DNA from: ANME-2 cluster archaeon
GTDB taxonomy: Archaea; Halobacteriota; Methanosarcinia; Methanosarcinales; Methanocomedenaceae
Length of the DNA stretch: 35,099 bases
Reading direction: 5' to 3'
NCBI GenBank assembly: GCA_019429385.1
Contig: JAHYIS010000029.1
Span: 1 to 35,099, forward strand
Part shown: one piece after another, positions 8,473 through 16,941 of the stretch
Layout: the number at the start of each line of letters is the position of its first letter
Numbering within the stretch: position 1 is the first letter of the stretch
The notes under the pieces: generated by a model
What the model saw: only the letters and a program-made list of their open reading frames with translations
Told to the model about the DNA's origin: nothing
Database searches by the model: none
Position numbers and translations under genes: made by a program

Positions 8473-9243
8473 CTATTTGATCTCCAGCTTTGCCATTGCC
8501 AATCTTGCTGCTTTCTCGCCTGAGAGTAACATACCCCCGAACACGGGCCCCATCCTGGGTGCACCGGCTACGGCGTTGGCTGCCATTCCTGTGACGATAA
8601 GGCCGGGATAGACTTCCCTGGTATTGTCCATGATAGTGCGCTCACCCACGTCTGCCCACATGGGTTTTTCCCCAACTACGATCAATGCTCCGGGAATTTT
8701 CCTTGCTACGGTGCTGCACACATCTGCATCATGACCGGTACCGTCAATGACCACCTTTGCCCTGATGGTCATGGGATCAACGTGCAGTTTTTGCAGGCCC
8801 ACTGCGGTCCAGTTAATGACCAGCCCGGTCACAGCATCACCTTCACGTATCATCACATCGTCCACACTTATCAGGTTAAATATCTTGGCACCAGCAGCTA
8901 CTGCCTCGGCTCCCAGCCTGCATACACATTCAATTGAATCTGCCACATAGTAGCCAGGCCTGTATTCAGTGTAATGAACGCCAAAACTATCAAGAATGCG
9001 TTTCGCTTCTTCCTGGACGACTATTCTTGGCATCATCATCCCACCACCCCACATACCGCCACCAACTGCCAGCTTACGCTCGAACAGCACAGTCCTTACA
9101 CCGGCATCTGCCAGGATCTTTGCAGCCACCAGGTTTGCAGGGCCACCGCCTACCAGTGCCACTTCGGTATCAGTACAGTCCAGGAAATCAGCAGTAAATG
9201 CTTCGATGATAGCTCTTGAGATTGTTATTTCGTCCAGTTCCAT
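8473..9243 (-). CDS. thi4: Thi4-type thiazole synthase, sulfide-using archaeal form
   Basis: 256 residues from the ATG at 9241-9243 (a TTG 15 bases further up is less likely). It makes the ADP-thiazole precursor of thiamine from NAD, glycine and sulfide. The dinucleotide-binding motif is VGGGPANLVAAK at 31-42, followed by GGGMWGGGMMMPRI at 61-74 and DGTGHDADV. The position equivalent to the yeast suicide cysteine is His154 in LHVDP, the signature of archaeal Thi4 that uses free sulfide catalytically. The C-terminus carries the conserved GPVFGGMLLSGEKAA. Annotation pipelines often name it ribose-1,5-bisphosphate isomerase, but the flavin/NAD fold and motifs fit Thi4. Confidence 0.9.
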   Translation of the reverse strand: MELDEITISRAIIEAFTADFLDCTDTEVALVGGGPANLVAAKILADAGVRTVLFERKLAVGGGMWGGGMMMPRIVVQEEAKRILDSFGVHYTEYRPGYYVADSIECVCRLGAEAVAAGAKIFNLISVDDVMIREGDAVTGLVINWTAVGLQKLHVDPMTIRAKVVIDGTGHDADVCSTVARKIPGALIVVGEKPMWADVGERTIMDNTREVYPGLIVTGMAANAVAGAPRMGPVFGGMLLSGEKAARLAMAKLEIK

Positions 9244-9485
9244 GATAGTTACCAGCAATTAAATTGGTATCTTCTGATAATCGGATATTGACTTATAATT
9301 ATCCTAAAAAGGATGAGAAATGTGAAAAATCATAATATATTATCAAGTATATTATCAATAATGGTAACTAATTGGTATGCCATCCGAATACATAAATCGA
9401 CGCATGAGCATGGCAATGACTGCAAATATTATCTGACATGGTAACAAATGCACAATAATGGTATTCAGATATAGTTAAAAAAATC

Positions 9486-9529
9486 ATTATATCCTCAGAC
9501 CATTAATGATTGATTTACCTTGGAGTGAT
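9486..9529 (+). promoter_or_regulatory. TATA-like box and ribosome-binding site of the glutaredoxin-nrdD pair
   Basis: ATTATAT at 9486-9492 lies about 41 bases before the ATG at 9533, leaving room for a short leader. GGAGTGAT at 9522-9529 is a strong Shine-Dalgarno and decides the ATG at 9533 over an upstream in-frame ATT/ATG region. The rest of the 289-base gap to thi4 is AT-rich, with a direct repeat of TATATTATCAA near 9335-9357. Confidence 0.5.
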
Positions 9530-9532
9530 CAA

Positions 9533-9793
9533 ATGAAAAATGTAATTGTATATTCCACTAAAGTCTGTCCGAATTGTAAAATACTCAAGCAGATATTGAA
9601 CGAGTCCAACATCTCATTTGATGAAGTTGACATGACCACCCCGGCAGCACTTACCGAACTGACAATGAATAACGTATTTACTATGTCTGCGCCTGTGCTG
9701 AAGATACACAATATGTTTTATACCACTGATGATATGATGGACAGTGATACACTGAACCGTAAGAAAGTGGAAGACATAATCGCAAATAGTTAG
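9533..9793 (+). CDS. Glutaredoxin/NrdH-like redox protein
   Basis: 86-residue thioredoxin-fold protein starting at the ATG preceded by GGAGTGAT. The redox motif is CPNC at residues 10-13 after the strand KNVIVYST. The cis-Pro loop is SAPVLKI further on, as in glutaredoxins and NrdH-redoxins. It ends 23 bases before nrdD, so the two genes are probably one transcript. It is then the likely disulfide reductant of the reductase. A redoxin of this kind feeding class III reductase has been reported for methanogens, which use no formate for this step. That it serves NrdD here is inferred from position. Confidence 0.85.
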   Translation: MKNVIVYSTKVCPNCKILKQILNESNISFDEVDMTTPAALTELTMNNVFTMSAPVLKIHNMFYTTDDMMDSDTLNRKKVEDIIANS

Positions 9794-9816
9794 TTAACCA
9801 TTTGGAGACAAGAAAA

Positions 9817-12168
9817 ATGCAAAAATTACAAATGGAACAGGGAATTCCACAAGCTAAAGCGGTGGATGAAATAATGGTAGAACAAAACGAACATGAAAAG
9901 GAACAGGTACAGCAAACCCTGACAGGTGAAAAGATATCCACCCTGCCAAAAGTAAGGACCACTGACGGGCATCTGATGGAGTGGGACAGGAACACCATTG
10001 TAAAACAATTGATGAAAGAGACTGTTCTCAGTGAAATGTTCTATAACAAACCAGCTATCGACGAAGAAACGGCAAAGGGCATTGCCAGGGAGACCGAAAA
10101 CAGGATCCGTAAGATGGGTGTGCAATTCCTGTCAGGTCCGCTTGTGAGGGAACTGGTCAACATAGTGTTGCTGGAACACGGATATACCGAATGGCGTAAT
10201 ATATCCACCAGAGTAGGTACACCCGTATATGACGCTTATAAGATAGATATAGGTACAGGATTCGAGGCAAAGGATAATGCCAACCTGCAGGAGAATGCTG
10301 AGACATCGCACAAGAAGAAGGCAGATAAGATATCAAAAGAACAATACCTGCTGCTACTGCCCCCTGCCCTGGCTGACAGCCACCTTAACGGTGATATCCA
10401 CATACACGACCTTGAGTATCTTGGTACCAGGGCGTTCTGTCAGGACTGGGACCTGAGATATTTCTTCTATTACGGCCTGATGCCTGATGGTTCAGGAACC
10501 AAGGCCAGTGTGGCAGGTCCTGCTAAAAAGGCAGAAGTGGCAGTGCTGCATGCAGTAAAGGCGCTGGGCAGTGCCCAGACCAATTTTGCCGGCGGCCAGG
10601 GATTCTATAATTTCCTTACATTCATTGCACCTTTTTTCGAGGGGATGGCGTATGATGAAATTGAACAGCTGATGCAGATGTTCGTCTACGAGATGACCCA
10701 GATGATGGTCGCCAGGGGTGGCCAGCTGGTATTCTCTTCCGTACAGCTCTCGCCGGGGGTCCCAAAGCTCTGGCGTGACAAGCCTGTGGTCTATAAGGGG
10801 CGCGTGTGGAATGGAGAAATGGCGCCCCTCAGGACCTATGGAGAGTTCGAGCGTGAAGTACGCCTGGGTTTTGAGGCAATGATGAATGTGATGCTTCAGG
10901 GAGATTACTGGGGTAAGCCATTCAATTTCCCGAAACCCGAGATCAGTATTGAACCGGATTTTATGGAAGAGGATGAAGAGTTCAACCAGGCCCATCCTGA
11001 ATTGTTGACCTATGATGAGCTGTACATGCTGTCATTCAAACTGGCTGCCAAGTATGGTTCACCTTATTTCGATAACCAGTTGCCCAAATACCGGGGAGCT
11101 GGTGAGGGTATCTCTTGTTACCAGTGTTGCGCTTATAATTTCTCAACCACGGCCGAGAAGGATAACACCTTTGAGGAAAAAATGTATTTCAAGGACGGAA
11201 TGCACTTTTCCATGGGCGCGTGGCAGGTCGTCTCTCTTAACTGCCCCAGGGCTGCGTATGAGGCTGGTGGGGACGACCACCTCCTGTTTGAAAACCTGAA
11301 GAGACTTATGGACCAGGCAGTAGAACTGTTCGAGATAAAGCGATACTGGATGGACCATATTATTGAGAGTGGCAGGATGCCCTTTGCCACCCAGCGGCCC
11401 AAAGACCCCGTCACCGGCAAGAAGGGTTCTATTGCTGTGGGTTTGGAGGGACTGGTTTATACGATCGGTGTTGTTGGTATCAATGAGATGGTGCAGCACC
11501 ATACCGGTTTCCAGATGCATGAAGACGAAAAAGCAAGGCAGCTGTCTATCCGGGCCATGTATGAAATGGAGTTCTATTCCAGGGAATTGTCTGAAAAATA
11601 TGGTATTGAGATCGCACTGGCTCGGACTCCTGCAGAAACCACTTGCCAGCGCTTTGCAGTATCAGACATGCTGCACACTGAGTATAAGGAATTTGCCGAA
11701 GTTGTGATCAAAGGTGATCTGGAGGGCGCAAAATCCCGTCTTAACGAAACCCGCGACCTCCCTGTCTATTATACCAATGGGACTCATGTGCCCCCTGGTG
11801 CAAATGTTTCCCTGCCCGAGAGGATCGATATTGAACATGTCTTCTTCCCTATCGTGGATGGCGGAAATATTCTGCACATCTTTATGGGCGAGGGACATCC
11901 GGATCCCCAGGGCCTTAAGGAATTTGCCATGAACATTATAAAGAATACCCAGGTTGGCTATTTTGCTTTCACCAAGGATATGACGGTGTGCATGAATGAT
12001 TTCCACGTAGCAGGTGGATTGCTGGAAGAGTGTCCCAACTGCGCTTCTGATAATGTGGAGCACCTGTCCAGGGTGACAGGGTATATACAGGCTGTTGATG
12101 GGTGGAATAATGGCAAGAAACAGGAGTTGAAGGATAGGCGCAAGTACGGTGCTTCAGATATGATGTAG
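9817..12168 (+). CDS. nrdD: Anaerobic ribonucleoside-triphosphate reductase (class III)
   Basis: 783 residues from the ATG at 9817, which has TTTGGAGA upstream (a TTG at 9802 is less likely). It reduces ribonucleotides to deoxyribonucleotides with a glycyl radical. An ATP-cone begins near residue 45 (KVRTTDGHLMEWDRNTI). Active-loop cysteines are C434, C437 and C438 (ISCYQCCAYNF). The glycyl radical residue is G755 in RVTGY. The zinc site before it shows C725, C739 and C742, while the usual second cysteine position holds D728 with H730 nearby. The activating enzyme NrdG is not beside it. The redoxin gene just upstream probably supplies electrons. Confidence 0.95.
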   Translation: MQKLQMEQGIPQAKAVDEIMVEQNEHEKEQVQQTLTGEKISTLPKVRTTDGHLMEWDRNTIVKQLMKETVLSEMFYNKPAIDEETAKGIARETENRIRKMGVQFLSGPLVRELVNIVLLEHGYTEWRNISTRVGTPVYDAYKIDIGTGFEAKDNANLQENAETSHKKKADKISKEQYLLLLPPALADSHLNGDIHIHDLEYLGTRAFCQDWDLRYFFYYGLMPDGSGTKASVAGPAKKAEVAVLHAVKALGSAQTNFAGGQGFYNFLTFIAPFFEGMAYDEIEQLMQMFVYEMTQMMVARGGQLVFSSVQLSPGVPKLWRDKPVVYKGRVWNGEMAPLRTYGEFEREVRLGFEAMMNVMLQGDYWGKPFNFPKPEISIEPDFMEEDEEFNQAHPELLTYDELYMLSFKLAAKYGSPYFDNQLPKYRGAGEGISCYQCCAYNFSTTAEKDNTFEEKMYFKDGMHFSMGAWQVVSLNCPRAAYEAGGDDHLLFENLKRLMDQAVELFEIKRYWMDHIIESGRMPFATQRPKDPVTGKKGSIAVGLEGLVYTIGVVGINEMVQHHTGFQMHEDEKARQLSIRAMYEMEFYSRELSEKYGIEIALARTPAETTCQRFAVSDMLHTEYKEFAEVVIKGDLEGAKSRLNETRDLPVYYTNGTHVPPGANVSLPERIDIEHVFFPIVDGGNILHIFMGEGHPDPQGLKEFAMNIIKNTQVGYFAFTKDMTVCMNDFHVAGGLLEECPNCASDNVEHLSRVTGYIQAVDGWNNGKKQELKDRRKYGASDMM

Positions 12169-12528
12169 GTTGCCTTTCGTGCAGGTCCAATAAGGGTGGG
12201 TGCACCAGGGATGAATGGAATGGGTATGCAATTTTTGAATTGTAATTGGATTACTCAGGTAGTTTAACCATTTACCCATCATCATTATAAGCATTATTAT
12301 AAAAGTAATTATATATTTCCACTTGAAACAAAGGGGTTGTAACAATTAATCATCATAATTGTACAACAAAGCCAGACAGATTATACATGCTTGCTAATTC
12401 TTATAGTATAGATAATGACTGCATTCGCCATGCATCGGCAATACAAATTACCTGCAGAAACCATTACTCCCTACATGCACGTACATTTTGGACAGGCTGT
12501 TACAGTATGAGAATCGGCTGGAGAGAAA
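12169..12528. other. Non-coding gap between nrdD and a surface-protein gene
   Basis: 360 bases with no supported gene. It contains a small hairpin CAATT/AATTG near 12228-12241 and, at about 12280-12362, an AT-rich segment with TTTCCACTTGAAACAAAGGG that resembles the segment at 13808-13876. The genes on both sides converge here, so it holds two transcript ends. Confidence 0.5.
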
Positions 12529-13413
12529 TTATTTCCTGCGCATACATACAATGACCAGTGCGATCAGGCCTGCAGTCAAACTAAAAGCGGGCGATTCCTG
12601 CGCCTTTTCTGTTGTATTTTTAAGAACCGTATCATTTATTTCAGAACCACGTTCAGTAGCACGTTCACCACCAACATTTGATTTGGGTTCAGAATCCTTC
12701 ACATTCCCGGATACAACAAAATTAGTAAAACCCAGTGTTTTTGCATTAAAATAATAGTATTCAGAATCCTCGTCCACCTGATCTGTTTCAAGAGATAACC
12801 AGACCCCATTGGTATAACGGTATAATCTTATTGTGGATGTGTCGATCTTATTTTGGGATATCCAGGATTTTTCAACCTTAAACTCAATAACAGGATCTTT
12901 AATATTGCCCGGAGTTGCCCAGCCAAGGTTTCCAACCCAGATATTCAGATGCTTATAGGCAATTTCAGGAGGCATTTGCTCGACCATGCTTGAAATGCCA
13001 CGAAGGATCTCAATTTTTGCAGAAATCTGACCTGAACTTTTGACACCGGTGAAGTTGATGTGCCTGACAATATTGCCTGTGATGTCAAAGGTATAACTTA
13101 CTTTTGAACCAGTATTCACATATTCCCTTTCAGTTTCCGAGACCAGTATGTTGTCAAAGGCCTCGCCGGAGTTCATTCCACCACCACCCCCGCTACTGCC
13201 GCCATTAACTGGTTTATTGACATCTACATTTCCATAATTATTGGGATTATCAATACTATCAGAATTGCCAAGTACAGATATGGTACCCTGCGATTTGAAG
13301 CTGTCCGTTAGAACATATGTAGTGGCTGTTGCAGCACTACTGACGGACAGTATTATGAATATAATTGTCATTAACGGAATAATACCTGTATTACCTTCAG
13401 TTGATTTTTTCAT
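12529..13413 (-). CDS. PGF-pre-PGF domain surface protein
   Basis: 294 residues. An N-terminal signal helix (about 11-30, IIPLMTIIFIILSVSSAATA) leads to a short low-complexity linker with a poly-Gly run (SSGGGGGMNSG). Residues about 85-245 form a PGF-pre-PGF domain with HLNIWVGNLGWATPG, the VEKSWIS segment, IRLYRYTNGVW and TLGFTNFVVSG. A charged stalk follows. The C-terminus SPAFSLTAGLIALVIVCMRRK has the layout of a PGF-CTERM sorting signal (motif, helix, Arg cluster) but reads PAF instead of PGF. It is exported and surface-anchored. It shares domain architecture with the protein at 978-2342 but is much shorter. Confidence 0.87.
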   Translation of the reverse strand: MKKSTEGNTGIIPLMTIIFIILSVSSAATATTYVLTDSFKSQGTISVLGNSDSIDNPNNYGNVDVNKPVNGGSSGGGGGMNSGEAFDNILVSETEREYVNTGSKVSYTFDITGNIVRHINFTGVKSSGQISAKIEILRGISSMVEQMPPEIAYKHLNIWVGNLGWATPGNIKDPVIEFKVEKSWISQNKIDTSTIRLYRYTNGVWLSLETDQVDEDSEYYYFNAKTLGFTNFVVSGNVKDSEPKSNVGGERATERGSEINDTVLKNTTEKAQESPAFSLTAGLIALVIVCMRRK

Positions 13414-14179
13414 AATACCTGGTCCTTAAAGATAAAAATTATAATGAACACGCAAACCTTTCTTATTGGGCAATTTAAGTGTAATTTTATAATGTGATAT
13501 ATACAAAATAAAGCTATTATAAATATATAATTGTATCTATTATTAGAGACCATTACAATTCGTATTGGCTAATGTAGGAAGACCACATATGAATGTAGAT
13601 GAACGTAGATTTTCAGGTAGCATACCCGCGTTTAATTGCGTTTATCCCCGGTTCGTTTAATAGTGCAAACATTGAATGTAACGATTATATATTTACAAAG
13701 TATGGTTCTTCACTCGATGGCATTTTTATTAATAAGACCGCGAATTTATTCATGATTATTATTATTATTGTTATTATTATTATTATCAATGTTAGCATGA
13801 TGAGTATTATCATTATTAATATATTATAAGTTGTATAATTTCCAGTTGAAATTGGGGGGTTATCATAATTAATTGTGACACATGATTTTCATCCGATTCT
13901 ATGATCAAAATTCAAAATGCGAATCGTATTCGTAGTGATGTGGAGATGGCGGCACTATACGACGTTGGTTCCTTGTTATAGAAACGAATATATTTACTAC
14001 ACTAATCCTACTTCTGATGGCTATAATTGAATCCTTCCTTGTGGTCAGGATTTACTTGAGTGCATAATCTTATGGATGATAGTAAATCAAAAATGGACCA
14101 GACTACGTTGAAGTAACAGAAACCATGAAGCATGAACTAAGGAAAGCATCAAAGGTCTTGAAGACCATCAATATTGATA
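13414..14179. other. Non-coding, AT-rich gap with possible decayed coding remnants
   Basis: 766 bases. An (ATT)n-rich stretch lies at about 13755-13830. The segment 13808-13876 resembles 12280-12362. From about 13905 short open pieces appear, for example one reading ANRIRSDVEMAALYDVGSL then a stop, and another at about 14100-14160 reading DYVEVTETMKHELRKASKVL. They look like gene debris but no family was recognised. No intact gene is supported. Confidence 0.45.
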
Positions 14180-15205
14180 TCAATTCTTGTATTTCACTTC
14201 ATCCAGCAAGAACGGGGGGCTGAAAACGCCGTTCTCGGTAATGATAGCTGTTATATTCCCCATGGGAGTAGCATCAAAAGCCGGATTGTACACCTTCACA
14301 TCCAGAGGTGCTATCTGCTTGCCACCCATGAACCGCAGTTCATCGCTATCGCGCAGTTCTATCTCTACCTGGTCCTCCATGTTCTCAAAATCAAACGTGG
14401 ATACAGGTGCAGCTACATAAAAGGGAATCTCATGTTCATTTGCCATAACGCTATGGGTATAGGTGCCAATCTTGTTGAACACCGCATCCTGTGTAATGCG
14501 GTCAGCACCGACAATAACACTGTCCACCATCCCCTCCCGCATCACGTGTCCACTCATGCTGTCGGTAATAAGGGTAACAGGGATCTTATCTTCCATAAGT
14601 TCCCAGGCTGTTATCCTGCCGCCCTGGTTCAATGGACGGGTCTCGCAGGCAATGACGTTTATTTCTTTTCCCATCCCGATGGCGCTGCGTATCACACCCA
14701 GAGCCGTCCCCCAGTCCACACATGCCATCCGGCCCGCATTACAGTGAGTGAGCACGGTATCACCGTCATTCAGGAGCGCAGCACCATGAGCTCCCAGGCG
14801 TTTGTTCAACTCAACATCCTCATCGGCTATGTCCTTAGCCTCCTGCAGTAGTATCCTGCGCATACCATCAGTATCATAGGCATCCCGGGCAGCATCCAGC
14901 ACCCTGTCCACGCCCCATGCCAGGTTCACTGCAGTGGGCCTGGTGGATTTAATGACGTCGCCTACACTGCGCAGGTCATCAAGGAGTGTTTCCATAGATT
15001 CTGCGCTCCTTTGCATGGCTGCAAGCGCAATACCAAACCCTCCGGCTGCACCCAGTGCAGGTGCACCTCGCACGCGCAGTGACTGAATCGATTCACACAA
15101 CGACCCGACATTATCACATTCTATCACCTTGAATTCTCCCGGTAACAGGGTCTGGTCGACCATAATTATGGTCGCATTCTCATCGTTCCAGTCAATGGTC
15201 CTCAT
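14180..15205 (-). CDS. mtnA: MtnA-type sugar-phosphate isomerase (methylthioribose-1-P isomerase-like)
   Basis: 341 residues of the eIF2B-related isomerase family. It converts an aldose-1-phosphate, classically 5-methylthioribose-1-phosphate, to the ketose. The conserved RVRGAPALGAAGGFG is at 44-58, the catalytic Cys is C155 in THCNAG, and the catalytic Asp is D235 in GADRI. ACETRPLNQGGRITAWEL at 186-203 is also typical. It begins 18 bases after the amidohydrolase stop with an AAGGAG ribosome-binding site, so the two are co-transcribed. In archaea close relatives include ribose-1,5-bisphosphate isomerase. The MtnA-like motifs favour MtnA, but the substrate may be a deoxyribose analogue. Confidence 0.87.
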   Translation of the reverse strand: MRTIDWNDENATIIMVDQTLLPGEFKVIECDNVGSLCESIQSLRVRGAPALGAAGGFGIALAAMQRSAESMETLLDDLRSVGDVIKSTRPTAVNLAWGVDRVLDAARDAYDTDGMRRILLQEAKDIADEDVELNKRLGAHGAALLNDGDTVLTHCNAGRMACVDWGTALGVIRSAIGMGKEINVIACETRPLNQGGRITAWELMEDKIPVTLITDSMSGHVMREGMVDSVIVGADRITQDAVFNKIGTYTHSVMANEHEIPFYVAAPVSTFDFENMEDQVEIELRDSDELRFMGGKQIAPLDVKVYNPAFDATPMGNITAIITENGVFSPPFLLDEVKYKN

Positions 15206-15223
15206 GGTAACTCCTTATCAAAA

Positions 15224-16039
15224 CTAACTGATTTCAAAATTAAATAATCGTGCTGCATTGGTACCCAGTATCATTTCCAACTGTTGTTCATCAAATCCAA
15301 GGTTTTTCATATTATTGACTTCCTGTCCCTGGTCCCTGAATGGATAATCGGTACCGAACATCACCTTATCAAAACCGTGGGCTTCTATCATCTCTTGCAT
15401 GCGCTTCAACGTGATATGTTCATGGCCGGGCACGGGATATACATAAGCAGTGTCAAGATAGATATTCTTGCCAAGCAAATGACACTCCACATCATCCCAG
15501 CACCGGTGGCCGCCCAGGTGGGCGGCTATGATCTTCAATTCAGGGAAGGAATCCAGTACATTGGATAAACGAATAGGGGTAGTATGTACCTCTTTGACAG
15601 GTATGACCTCGTCGCCAGCATGGAACACCAGTACCATATCGTCACCCATTGACTCATATATTTGAAACATCCGTTCCTCGTCAGGAAGGAAATGCTGGAA
15701 CTCGCTATGCAGTTTTATACCCTTAAGACCAATATCCCGCATACGCTGTACCTCGGCCTCAATGTCCGGATAATCCGGGTGCATGGCCCCAAGTCCTATG
15801 AAGCGTGAATCGGTACTTGCGACCTCTGCCACCCAGTTATTGATGCTCTCCACCTGCGCAGGTATGGTAGCTACCGAAAGTATGACCGAGGCATCAATGT
15901 TGCCAGCCTGCATGCTGGCACCTATACCGGATACGGTAGCTTCACCACAGGCATTGACACCATATTGCTGCTCAAGACCAGTGACTGCTTTTGAAGCGAT
16001 CTTATCAGGAAATATGTGCGCATGAGAGTCTATTATCAT
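15224..16039 (-). CDS. TIM-barrel metal-dependent amidohydrolase
   Basis: 271 residues from the ATG at 16037-16039, giving MIIDSHAHIFPD, the usual start of this family (COG2159-like). An upstream in-frame ATG at 16088-16090 is possible but would put the promoter-like element at 16062-16079 inside the gene. Metal ligands are visible as DSHAH (4-8), VFHAGDE, AAHLGGHR and GTDYP. Members hydrolyse or decarboxylate small ring or amide substrates, and the substrate here is unknown. It is followed after 18 bases by the MtnA-type isomerase, which suggests a shared salvage pathway. That link is inference. Confidence 0.82.
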   Translation of the reverse strand: MIIDSHAHIFPDKIASKAVTGLEQQYGVNACGEATVSGIGASMQAGNIDASVILSVATIPAQVESINNWVAEVASTDSRFIGLGAMHPDYPDIEAEVQRMRDIGLKGIKLHSEFQHFLPDEERMFQIYESMGDDMVLVFHAGDEVIPVKEVHTTPIRLSNVLDSFPELKIIAAHLGGHRCWDDVECHLLGKNIYLDTAYVYPVPGHEHITLKRMQEMIEAHGFDKVMFGTDYPFRDQGQEVNNMKNLGFDEQQLEMILGTNAARLFNFEIS

Positions 16040-16061
16040 ATAGATGTTATGATAACCCACG

Positions 16062-16079
16062 TATTGATAAAATTGTTGA
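16062..16079 (-). promoter_or_regulatory. Promoter-like element of the amidohydrolase gene
   Basis: On the minus strand it reads TCAACAATTTTATCAATA. The identical 18 bases occur at 16924-16941, and both copies sit exactly 23 bases before an ATG (16039 and 16901). The TTTTATC core lies about 27 bases before the ATG, where an archaeal TATA box would be for a leaderless transcript. Confidence 0.6.
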
Positions 16080-16094
16080 CATTTCTGCATCTGA

Positions 16095-16901
16095 TCAGCG
16101 GGGGTTAAAATCAGGAATATCCAGGTTTATATCATCTTCAATGTCAACACATGATATGGGACATGCCAATTCCTTCCATTTCTTCATAAACATGAACAAC
16201 GTCAAACCGGTCAACATTAGTGCTGACAACAAGAATAACCACGATACAACTGCGGGCAAAACCATACCATACAGGTGTACAGCTACGGAAATGAAAAAAG
16301 CGGTGACAGGTAAAGTTAACTGCCTGATAAATGTACGAAATGTCCTGAACCGTAATACAGCGGTCAAATCCCTGCTGACATTGTTGTCGTTAAGAAACCG
16401 GGTCATTTCATCAGGTAACTCATCTCCCAGACAAAGAGCGGTCTTGAAAAGGGTGTAAGGGGTAAGGGAATACTTGCACATACATGCCAGTTTGCCATCT
16501 TCCTCCTGCAGTCTTGCTATGTCTTTCTCCATGACCTCTATTAGCTCGTCCTTGAAGCTCTTGATATCCTCATAGGCTGTGCAAACCAGAAGGGATAGCA
16601 GGAGTAAAGGTTCACTATGCCCTGCCTGTACTGCGTTGCGGCGAATTTGTTCTATCCTGTACAGGGGTATATCCATGTCCATAAGGTCACCTGTCAGGTT
16701 GGTCGCCTTGATGGTTACGGCTGTCTGTCCCGTATTTTCGCGGAGTTGCCGGATGAAGATGGAACGTAATATGGTAAACCTGCGGGCTGCGCAGTTATTT
16801 TTGAAATAGATGACGATGAATGTAATCTTGAGGAAAAGGATGAGGGTAAAAGTCAAAATGAGAGTTGGGGTTGTTATAAAAGGTGAAGGGTGCAATATCA
16901 T
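16095..16901 (-). CDS. Membrane protein of unknown function
   Basis: 268 residues. A first hydrophobic helix spans about 11-33. A cytoplasmic helical region follows (about 40-195), including an Arg/Glu-rich stretch with RIEQIRRNAVQAGHSEPLLLL and a Cys pair CMCKYS. Two further helices form a hairpin (about 200-220 and 224-247). The C-terminus (CPISCVDIEDDINLDIPDF) is acidic with two Cys. No family was recognised. It starts at an ATG with a promoter-like 18-bp element 23 bases upstream and ends 55 bases before the amidohydrolase ATG, whose own copy of the element lies just beyond its stop. It is not obviously linked in function to its neighbours. Confidence 0.75.
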   Translation of the reverse strand: MILHPSPFITTPTLILTFTLILFLKITFIVIYFKNNCAARRFTILRSIFIRQLRENTGQTAVTIKATNLTGDLMDMDIPLYRIEQIRRNAVQAGHSEPLLLLSLLVCTAYEDIKSFKDELIEVMEKDIARLQEEDGKLACMCKYSLTPYTLFKTALCLGDELPDEMTRFLNDNNVSRDLTAVLRFRTFRTFIRQLTLPVTAFFISVAVHLYGMVLPAVVSWLFLLSALMLTGLTLFMFMKKWKELACPISCVDIEDDINLDIPDFNPR

Positions 16902-16923
16902 TATATGATTTATTGTATCCGGA

Positions 16924-16941
16924 TATTGATAAAATTGTTGA
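16924..16941 (-). promoter_or_regulatory. Promoter-like element of the membrane-protein gene
   Basis: Second identical copy of the 18-bp element at 16062-16079, again 23 bases before the gene's ATG. The flanking bases differ between the copies, so only this block is conserved. Confidence 0.6.

Noticed and set aside
10492-10995. Minus-strand ORF of 167 codons
   Set aside because: Shadow inside nrdD.
13599-13829. Plus-strand ORF of 76 codons ending in poly-Ile
   Set aside because: Half of it is an ATT-repeat run; start and context are unconvincing.
14174-14851. Plus-strand ORF of 225 codons
   Set aside because: Antisense to the MtnA-type gene, which has catalytic Cys and Asp in place.
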